Of a stretch of DNA of 19,782 nt, positions 14,655 to 19,782 are shown one piece after another. The position numbers and the translations under genes are program-made. Source of the stretch: Acidimicrobiaceae bacterium (lineage in GTDB: Bacteria; Actinomycetota; Acidimicrobiia; Acidimicrobiales; RAAP-2); NCBI GenBank assembly GCA_003164275.1, contig PLSY01000277.1, positions 20,871-40,652 of the forward strand. Direction: 5' to 3'. Under the pieces are notes generated by a model. It did not search any database, was not told the DNA's origin, and worked only from the letters and a program-made list of their open reading frames with translations. Every line of letters starts with the position of its first letter. Positions within the stretch are counted from its first letter, which is position 1.

Positions 14655-15014
14655 AACACCTCTGCGTGGGCCCGACCGGGAGCACGTGTGGCGAGCAACG
14701 GGCTGCGGCCTCCTCGCCCAGACGGCACCGACGGGGCCAGTCGGGCTGTGACTCGGGCATGACTGGGCGTGGGTCCGAGAGACGGTCCATTGCCATGGGC
14801 GCCGGCGAGGTCGACCGCCCACGACGGGCGAACGAGGGGATGGGGCAGTGAAGCTGGGGCGAGGGCCTGACCGCACAGGCCCCGAAGGTGGCGAACCTGT
14901 GTGTCCCAAGCCATGTGCCTGCCGGCCGATTGGGAGTACCGACCACGGGCGGACGGCGAGCGAGCCGCCCCGCACCGAGGAGATCGGCGACGACTCGCCC
15001 AGACCTCCAGTCGT
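14655..15014. other. Intergenic stretch without a supported gene
   Basis: It lies between the permease terminator and the 3' end of the cyclic-nucleotide-binding gene. No frame gives a recognisable protein. One small stem, GGGCCTG with CAGGCCC around ACCGCA, lies at 14863-14882; it could contribute to termination of the minus-strand gene but is 130 bases beyond its stop. Confidence 0.4.
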
Positions 15015-15440
15015 TCAGGCGGCGATGGCCAGGCCCTCGGCCCGGACCAGCGAGATCTGCGAGATCTTCTCGGCCACGGAGGGGGCGAGACGGAGCATCG
15101 AGCGGAACTCACTGGCTGAGCAGACGAAGACCGACAGATCAGAGGTGGCCGTCACTGTGGCCGCCCTCAGCCTGGCATTGAGGAGGCCCATCTCGCCGAG
15201 GAAGTCTCCGCTCGCCACGTTCGCCACGGTGACCGCTCCGCTCGCCGTCTCCCGGGTGACCTCGGCGATCCCGTCGGCGATCACGATGAACTCTTTGGCC
15301 GCCGCGCCCTCGCGGATGAGGACCTGGCCCTCGCTCAGCACCAGGTGGGTGAAGAGTGTGTCGAGGCTGCGAAGCTCCGACTTGGAACATCCGGCGAAGA
15401 GCTCGAGTTCGTTGATCCGGCTTCGCTGGACGAGTTCCAT
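15015..15440 (-). CDS. Stand-alone cyclic-nucleotide-binding (CRP-like) domain protein
   Basis: Encodes 141 aa consisting of a single CNMP-binding domain. The phosphate-binding cassette is SGDFLGEMGLLNARLRAATV, with Glu83 and Arg92 in the positions that contact the ribose and cyclic phosphate. The sequence ends soon after the C-helix, so the DNA-binding helix-turn-helix of CRP/FNR proteins is absent. It may act as a cAMP or cGMP sensor that works on a partner protein, but no partner is evident. ATG at 15440 is preceded by AAGGAG at good spacing; the longer in-frame extension to 15608 crosses the AT-rich promoter region. Binding-site residues look intact. Confidence 0.87.
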   Translation of the reverse strand: MELVQRSRINELELFAGCSKSELRSLDTLFTHLVLSEGQVLIREGAAAKEFIVIADGIAEVTRETASGAVTVANVASGDFLGEMGLLNARLRAATVTATSDLSVFVCSASEFRSMLRLAPSVAEKISQISLVRAEGLAIAA

Positions 15441-15480
15441 GGCAAATGCTCCTTCATGCGGGGATGGGTGCGCTTGCTCC

Positions 15481-15486
15481 AGTATA
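15481..15486 (-). promoter_or_regulatory. Possible -10 element of the cyclic-nucleotide-binding gene
   Basis: On the minus strand this reads TATACT, close to the TATAAT consensus, about 40 bases before the ATG at 15440. It lies in an AT-rich island (about 15480-15545) that also contains a small ATCGT-N5-ACGAT inverted repeat. No well-spaced -35 is obvious. Confidence 0.35.
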
Positions 15487-15629
15487 CCTTCTCTATCTGT
15501 AAAACACATCACCCCTAAACCAATGATCGTTAGACACGATAGTGAGGATCGCCTGGTCCGAAGGGGTATCCCCCACTGAGAGCGTTGGACCAGGTTCGCA
15601 TTGGTCACGCAGGGCGTGATGGGCCCCGG

Positions 15630-15983
15630 TCAGGGCTCGGCCACCGTCCAACCCCGGCGACGCAGCTCGGCGGCCAAGAGCTGGTCGGGGAGCCGACGGG
15701 CGGCCACCTCGTCGGCCGAGGACCGAGTCGCCGGGCGGGCGAAGGAGCGTGTGGTCGCAGCGGTGGTGGCGGCTGGGCCTTCCCCATCCGCCTCCGCCTG
15801 GAGTCGGGCGATGAACGAGTCCACCTCGTCACGGGTGAACTTTCCAGCGGCTTGGCGCTGGGTGAAGCCCATGGGCCCACGGGCGTCCCTGAAGCCGGCG
15901 TGGCCGGCGTCATGGAGGAGCTCCAACAGTTCGGCGACCTGTCGGGCCGGTGCCTGGGGGCCCGACGGTTGACCGAATGCCAT
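15630..15983 (-). CDS. Small hypothetical protein (117 aa)
   Basis: I do not recognise a named family. The N-terminal part (about 14-65) is helical, with VAELLELLHDAGHAGFRDAR and GFTQRQAAGKFTRDEVDSFI, the latter resembling a small helical domain ending in an ARLQAEAD helix. A Thr/Ala-rich linker (about 69-80) follows, and the C-terminal LPDQLLAAELRRRGWTVAEP looks like a second short helix-strand unit. The start is ATG at 15983 without a strong ribosome-binding site. It lies 22 bases after the zinc dehydrogenase on the same strand and is probably cotranscribed with it. Codon use matches its neighbours, which supports a real gene. Confidence 0.65.
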   Translation of the reverse strand: MAFGQPSGPQAPARQVAELLELLHDAGHAGFRDARGPMGFTQRQAAGKFTRDEVDSFIARLQAEADGEGPAATTAATTRSFARPATRSSADEVAARRLPDQLLAAELRRRGWTVAEP

Positions 15984-16005
15984 GACCGAGTCTCGTCGAT
16001 GTGGG

Positions 16006-17031
16006 CTAGGGGCGCATCATCACCTTGACGTGATCTGGACTTCTGGCCGCGGCCAGCGCATAGGCATCGGCCGCCTCGGCCAGGGGGAAGCAGTCGGTGA
16101 AGATGCCGTCGGTGCGAAGTCGACCGTTCGCCACCAGGGGCACGAGCTCCTTCCACGTCTGGTGGACCGGGGCCGTGGTCATACGGAGGGTGATGCTCCG
16201 GAACAGACCCATCAAGATGGGCAGTGGGTAGGGCTCGAGGCCGTGCACGCCGATGACCGAGATCGTGCCCCCGGCAGCCACGATGGAAAAGGCGTCGTTC
16301 AATGTGGCGTCGAGGGCCACGGCGTCGATCACCGCGTCGGCCCCCCTTCCCCCGGTCGCTTCGAGTACCGCTTGCACCGTCTCGCCCTCGATAGGGATGG
16401 CCCCCGAGTCGGCGGCTCGGAGACGACGGCCGGCAACCGGGTCGGCCCCGAAGACCCGCCCGGCCCCGAGGGCCAGCGCCGAGCGCACGGCGCACAGCCC
16501 GACGGCCCCGAGGCCGAGGACGACCACGGTGCCCCCGATCGGGATGTCGGCACGCTTTGCCCCGATCCAGCCGGTGTTCAAGTTGTCGGTGAGCAGAAGG
16601 GCTGTCTCGTCGTCGACGCCCTCGGGGATCTGGAGCATCTGGAAGTCGGCCGAGGGCACAGCCACCATGGTGGCCTGGCCGCCGCCCAACTCGCCTGCAC
16701 CGAAGACCTTGGGTCCGTGCACACAGGTCACCGGATCGCCGGTGGCACAGCCTGCGCAGTGTCCGCAACCGGTCACCGAGGCGGTGAGGACCCGGTCGCC
16801 GGCCTTGAACCGGTGGACGTCGGGGCCGACCTCGACCACCGTTCCCAAGAACTCGTGGCCGATGGCCAGTCCGCCGCCCGATGAGAGGTCGCCGTCGTAG
16901 AAGTGGAGGTCCGACCCGCAGATCGACGTGGCGTCGACGGCGACGACGCACCCGCCCGGGCCGGGCACATCCGGGTCGGGTGCCTCTTCCACCCGTACCC
17001 GGCCCTTGCCTTCGATGACTACGTGGCGCAC
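16006..17031 (-). CDS. Zinc-dependent alcohol dehydrogenase (MDR family)
   Basis: Encodes 341 aa, a normal length for medium-chain dehydrogenases. The GroES-like domain has catalytic-zinc ligands Cys38 (ICGSDLHFYDG) and His59-Glu60 (GHEFLGTV) and the structural-zinc set Cys89, Cys92, Cys95 and Cys103. The nucleotide-binding fold has VVVLGLGAVGLCAVRSALALG. These enzymes interconvert alcohols and aldehydes or ketones with NAD(P). GTG at 17031 is preferred because AGGGGGA lies just upstream and MRHVVIEGKGRVRVEEAP is the usual family start; a longer frame to 17139 would run into the neighbouring promoter. It diverges from a Baeyer-Villiger monooxygenase across a palindrome, which suggests a shared secondary-alcohol/ketone pathway. 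Confidence 0.92.
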   Translation of the reverse strand: MRHVVIEGKGRVRVEEAPDPDVPGPGGCVVAVDATSICGSDLHFYDGDLSSGGGLAIGHEFLGTVVEVGPDVHRFKAGDRVLTASVTGCGHCAGCATGDPVTCVHGPKVFGAGELGGGQATMVAVPSADFQMLQIPEGVDDETALLLTDNLNTGWIGAKRADIPIGGTVVVLGLGAVGLCAVRSALALGAGRVFGADPVAGRRLRAADSGAIPIEGETVQAVLEATGGRGADAVIDAVALDATLNDAFSIVAAGGTISVIGVHGLEPYPLPILMGLFRSITLRMTTAPVHQTWKELVPLVANGRLRTDGIFTDCFPLAEAADAYALAAARSPDHVKVMMRP

Positions 17032-17055
17032 TCGGTCCCCCTGGCGTTGGCTCCC

Positions 17056-17071
17056 CGACGAAATTTCGTCG
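17056..17071. promoter_or_regulatory. Palindromic operator between alcohol dehydrogenase and monooxygenase genes
   Basis: CGACGAAATTTCGTCG is a perfect 16-bp palindrome centred in the 100-base divergent intergenic region. It lies 24 bases before the dehydrogenase GTG and 60 before the monooxygenase ATG. The size and symmetry suit a TetR dimer; the TetR gene that overlaps the monooxygenase is the obvious candidate. Confidence 0.65.
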
Positions 17072-17076
17072 TTGTG

Positions 17077-17082
17077 TACTGT
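17077..17082 (+). promoter_or_regulatory. Possible -10 element of the monooxygenase-tetR operon
   Basis: TACTGT fits TANNNT and lies six bases downstream of the palindrome, so a bound repressor would overlap the promoter. Confidence 0.35.
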
Positions 17083-17131
17083 AGCGAGGAGGCACGGCGG
17101 ACGTGCTGAGCCGAAAGGGACCGGGGGGCGT

Positions 17132-19060
17132 ATGCGCAATCCGCACGCGGGTCAGCCGTTTGACACATCCGACGAAGCGATCGCTGAGGCCCTGCTCGAC
17201 GTCAGCATTCCGACGCTCATGCTCTCGCTCGTCCACATGTCGGGCGACCCCGAGCTCATCCGGGGTCGGCTGAAGCCGGCCGGCCTCTTCTTGAACGAGG
17301 TACAGGGCTACATGTCCGAAGAGGACAAGGCCGAGGTCCGGGCCATCGCCCTCCAGGTCATCGCCGACTACCGGGACCGGGGCTGTCCCGAGCCCGAGCC
17401 CCTGTCCGCCGAACTCGTCCACGAGATGATGGGCTGGTTGGTGTGCGAGGACGTCCCGGCCGAGTACGTCCCCATGCTCATGGAGGAGATGGAGTTCGAC
17501 GGCACCGATAGCCGCCGGGTGGACGTCCCGGCCGACCTGGCCGCCCGCCAGGCCTTCCCGGTCGTGGTCATCGGGTGCGGGCAGTCGGGTCTGCTGGCCG
17601 GTATCCGCCTGAAGGAGGCGGGCATCCCCTTCACCATCATCGAGAAGAATTCGGGCGTCGGCGGCACCTGGTGGGAGAACTCCTACCCCGGTGCCCGGGT
17701 GGACGTCGGCAACCACTTCTACTGCTACAGCTTCGAGCCGAGCGATGAGTGGACGGAGTTCTTCGCCCAACAGCCCGAGCTCCAGAGGTACTTCGAGTCG
17801 GTCATGGACAGACACGGCATCGAGCCCCACATCAAATGGGACACCGAGGTGCTCGGGGCCGCTTGGGATGACGACGACGCCACCTGGTCGGTCCGGGTCA
17901 GGGCGGCCGACGGGACCGAGTCCACGGTGTCGGCCCGGGCCGTCATCTCCGCCGTCGGACAGCTCAACCGCCCGAACCTCCCCGAGATCGCCGGCCAGGA
18001 CTCCTTCGAGGGCCCGTCGTTCCACTCGGCCCGATGGGACCATGACGTGAAGCTGGCCGGCAAGCGGGTGGCCATGATCGGGGCCGGGGCGAGCGGATTC
18101 CAGATCGCCCCGGCCATCGCCCCAGAGGTCGACCGACTGACCGTGTTCCAGCGCACGGCCCAGTGGATGTTCCCCAACCCGAACTACCATCAGGCAGTCG
18201 GGCCCGGGGTCAAATGGGCCCTCCGCCATCTCCCCTTCTACGGGCGTTGGTATCGCTTCCTCATCTTCTGGCCAGGATGCGACAAGGGGCTGGAGGCGGC
18301 CAGGGTCGACCCCGACTATCCCGATCAGCAGGTGGCCATCAGCGCCAACAACGAGCTGACTCGCCAGATGTTCACGAGCTGGATCGAGAGCCAGATCGAA
18401 GGCCACCCCGACCTGCTCGAAAAGGTCATCCCCGACTACCCGGCCACGGGCAAGCGGACGCTCCAGGACAATGGAAGCTGGCTCCGCACCCTGACCCGGG
18501 AGAACGTCGAACTCGTCCGTACCGGCATCGACCACATCGAGCCAGACGCCGTCGTCACCGTCGACGGCGAGCGGTACCCGGCCGACATCATCGTCTACGC
18601 CACCGGGTTCCACGCCGCCAGGGCCCTGTGGCCGATGGACATCGTGGGCCGCGACGGCGTCAACCTGCGGGAGATGTGGGGTGAGCGGCCGGCCGCCTAT
18701 CTCGGCATCACCGTCCCGGGCTTCCCCAACTTCTTTTGCATGTACGGCCCGGGCACCAACCTGGCCCACGGGGGCAGCCTCATCTTCCACTCCGAGTGCC
18801 AGATGCGCTACATCACCCAGTGCATCGAAGAGCTCGTGGTGACCGGACGGCGGACCATGGAGCCCCGTCAGGACCGCTACGAGGACTGGCACGAACGAAG
18901 CCAGGCCGAGATCAAGACTCTCGTGTGGGCTCAGCCGTCGGTCAAGCACTCGTTCTTCAAGAACTCGCACGGGGAGATCCACGGGCTGAGCCCATGGCGC
19001 CTGGTGGACTACTGGAACTGGACGAAAGAGCCCGACTTCGAGGATTTCATCGTCCGATGA
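17132..19060 (+). CDS. Baeyer-Villiger monooxygenase (4-hydroxyacetophenone monooxygenase type)
   Basis: Encodes 642 aa, close to the 640-residue 4-hydroxyacetophenone monooxygenase and about 100 longer than cyclohexanone monooxygenase. Residues 1-140 form the extra N-terminal helical domain of that subgroup. The FAD fold has VIGCGQSGLLAG with glycines 148, 150 and 153, then GGTWWENSYPGARVD. The Baeyer-Villiger fingerprint FEGPSFHSARWD spans 292-303 (Phe292, Gly294, His298, Trp302), and the NADPH fold has MIGAGASGFQIAPAIAP from about 316. These flavoenzymes insert oxygen beside a ketone to give an ester or lactone, using NADPH and O2. ATG at 17132 is preceded by a GGGGGG run. It overlaps tetR by ATGA and diverges from an alcohol dehydrogenase. 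No esterase is in the window; the substrate is unknown. Confidence 0.94.
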   Translation: MRNPHAGQPFDTSDEAIAEALLDVSIPTLMLSLVHMSGDPELIRGRLKPAGLFLNEVQGYMSEEDKAEVRAIALQVIADYRDRGCPEPEPLSAELVHEMMGWLVCEDVPAEYVPMLMEEMEFDGTDSRRVDVPADLAARQAFPVVVIGCGQSGLLAGIRLKEAGIPFTIIEKNSGVGGTWWENSYPGARVDVGNHFYCYSFEPSDEWTEFFAQQPELQRYFESVMDRHGIEPHIKWDTEVLGAAWDDDDATWSVRVRAADGTESTVSARAVISAVGQLNRPNLPEIAGQDSFEGPSFHSARWDHDVKLAGKRVAMIGAGASGFQIAPAIAPEVDRLTVFQRTAQWMFPNPNYHQAVGPGVKWALRHLPFYGRWYRFLIFWPGCDKGLEAARVDPDYPDQQVAISANNELTRQMFTSWIESQIEGHPDLLEKVIPDYPATGKRTLQDNGSWLRTLTRENVELVRTGIDHIEPDAVVTVDGERYPADIIVYATGFHAARALWPMDIVGRDGVNLREMWGERPAAYLGITVPGFPNFFCMYGPGTNLAHGGSLIFHSECQMRYITQCIEELVVTGRRTMEPRQDRYEDWHERSQAEIKTLVWAQPSVKHSFFKNSHGEIHGLSPWRLVDYWNWTKEPDFEDFIVR

Positions 19061-19647
19061 CCGCGGCGGCCGTTCCCACCAGGGTGAGCACCCGGGACCG
19101 ACTGACCGAGGCGGCCGAGCGGTGCCTCAGGCGCTCGGGGATCAGGCGGACCACCATGGTCGACATCGCCAACGAGGCCGGGGTCTCGCGAGGACTCGTC
19201 TACCAGTATTTTCCGGACAAGTCGGCCATCATCGTCGCCACCCTGTCCCAGATCGACGAGTCGTTCTGGCGCAATGCCCAAGCCCGGGTGTCGGCCGTCG
19301 ACGGTATCGCCGCCCAGGTGACCGAGGCCGTACTCCTGACCCGTTCCCACATGCCCGGGACGTTGGCCCTGCAGTTGAAGGCGGCCGAGCCCGGTGCGTT
19401 CGCCGCAACCGTCGGGGTAGGCATCCGAGAGCTCATGCCGGCCATGTCCAGGTTCTGGCATGTCTACATCGAGGCGGCCCGCGAAAGCGGCGAGATCCGC
19501 CCGGACGTGGACGTCGCCCATGCCAGTGAGTGGATCATGCGCATGCTCTTCTCACTCATCACCATGCCCGGCGACTCAGTCAATGCCGACGACCCGAAGA
19601 GCCTGCGGCGCTTCATCGACGAGTTCCTCGTCCCCGGGCTCGGTTAG
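19057..19647 (+). CDS. TetR-family transcriptional regulator
   Basis: Encodes 196 aa. The N-terminal helix-turn-helix is typical: TRDRLTEAAERCLRRSGIRR, then TTMVDIANEAGVSRGLVYQYFPDKSAII (to about residue 60). The remaining helices form the ligand-binding and dimerisation domain. Its ATG overlaps the monooxygenase stop (ATGA), so the two are translationally coupled and the regulator is probably dedicated to this operon. It probably represses both the monooxygenase operon and the divergent dehydrogenase through the palindrome between them, with release by the ketone, alcohol or a derivative. A hairpin follows immediately after the stop codon. Confidence 0.92.
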   Translation: MTAAAVPTRVSTRDRLTEAAERCLRRSGIRRTTMVDIANEAGVSRGLVYQYFPDKSAIIVATLSQIDESFWRNAQARVSAVDGIAAQVTEAVLLTRSHMPGTLALQLKAAEPGAFAATVGVGIRELMPAMSRFWHVYIEAARESGEIRPDVDVAHASEWIMRMLFSLITMPGDSVNADDPKSLRRFIDEFLVPGLG

Positions 19648-19675
19648 CCGCCGGGACGGACTGGGCTCCTGGCGG
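19648..19675 (+). terminator. Hairpin terminator after tetR
   Basis: CCGCCGGGA and TCCTGGCGG form a 9-bp stem with one G-U pair and a 10-base loop, beginning at the base after the stop codon. No U-tract follows. The rest of the window to 19782 shows no gene. Confidence 0.5.
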
Positions 19676-19782
19676 GGCCAACCGCCGATGCGAGAAGTGG
19701 GGCACCTGGCATCTCGGTCCCTCGTGAGTGACGCCGAGGCCTCACCCCTCAGTTGCTCTGCCGTGCCGGCCGTTGGAGGCCA

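Noticed and set aside
14841..14960. Stem-rich stretch considered as a tRNA or riboswitch
   Set aside because: It lacks a T-loop consensus, a cloverleaf and any conserved riboswitch core; only one 7-bp stem is convincing.
15438..15450. GGCAAA near the start of the cyclic-nucleotide-binding gene, matching the XRE-cupin half-site
   Set aside because: A single six-base match without a partner half-site and lying in the ribosome-binding region; likely chance.
15605..18982. Very long minus-strand open frame (1125 codons)
   Set aside because: It is antisense to the monooxygenase and lies in another frame across the dehydrogenase; its composition (runs of Arg, Gly and Pro) is a GC-rich shadow.

Overview
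The window is high-GC bacterial DNA with strong G/C preference at third codon positions, many GTG starts and hairpin terminators that lack U-tracts. Together with an F420-type PPOX protein, an NhlF-like NiCoT permease beside a Fur/Nur-type repressor, and a fused PabB-PabC, this suggests an actinobacterium, perhaps of the Acidimicrobiia type. That taxonomic call is inference. No rRNA, convincing tRNA, CRISPR array, insertion sequence or phage gene was seen.

Layout. (1) 191-2210: a PPOX-class flavin/deazaflavin protein converges on a divergent PAP2 membrane phosphatase, with a hairpin terminator between them; then a GNAT acetyltransferase. (2) 2211-3026: a mostly gene-poor stretch with one possible 51-aa zinc-knuckle-like ORF and an orphan coding-like patch. 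(3) 3027-4815: a NiCoT nickel/cobalt permease diverges from a Fur-family regulator, with an AT-rich candidate operator between them. This looks like a self-contained nickel homeostasis pair. (4) 5158-9386: a bifunctional aminodeoxychorismate synthase/lyase (folate) and the glycogen debranching enzyme GlgX, separated by a region holding a perfect 21-bp inverted repeat. (5) 9387-10150: remains of a SRPBCC gene and of a phytoene-dehydrogenase-like FAD oxidoreductase, with frameshifts, an internal deletion and a stop codon. (6) 10149-14588: a universal stress protein diverges from a class I glutamine amidotransferase; the amidotransferase is followed by an XRE-cupin regulator, a small M24 metallopeptidase-fold enzyme and an APC amino-acid/amine permease. 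The regulator has a striking compound palindrome just before its start, and the set ends in a strong hairpin. (7) 15015-17031, minus strand: a stand-alone cyclic-nucleotide-binding protein, a small hypothetical protein and a zinc alcohol dehydrogenase. (8) 17132-19647: a Baeyer-Villiger monooxygenase of the long 4-hydroxyacetophenone-monooxygenase type overlaps a TetR regulator by ATGA. A perfect 16-bp palindrome lies between the dehydrogenase and the monooxygenase.

How the genes may work together. Two catabolic modules stand out. In the first, the permease would import an amine, amino acid or peptide-like compound, the M24 and amidotransferase proteins would hydrolyse C-N bonds, and the XRE-cupin protein would sense the compound. 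In the second, the dehydrogenase would oxidise a secondary alcohol to a ketone and the monooxygenase would convert the ketone to an ester or lactone, under TetR control. Both are inferences from families and gene order; no substrate can be read from the sequence. I did not find a clearly new defence or mobile system. The most original signals are the compound operators, the unassigned four-gene module and the large hairpin before glgX.
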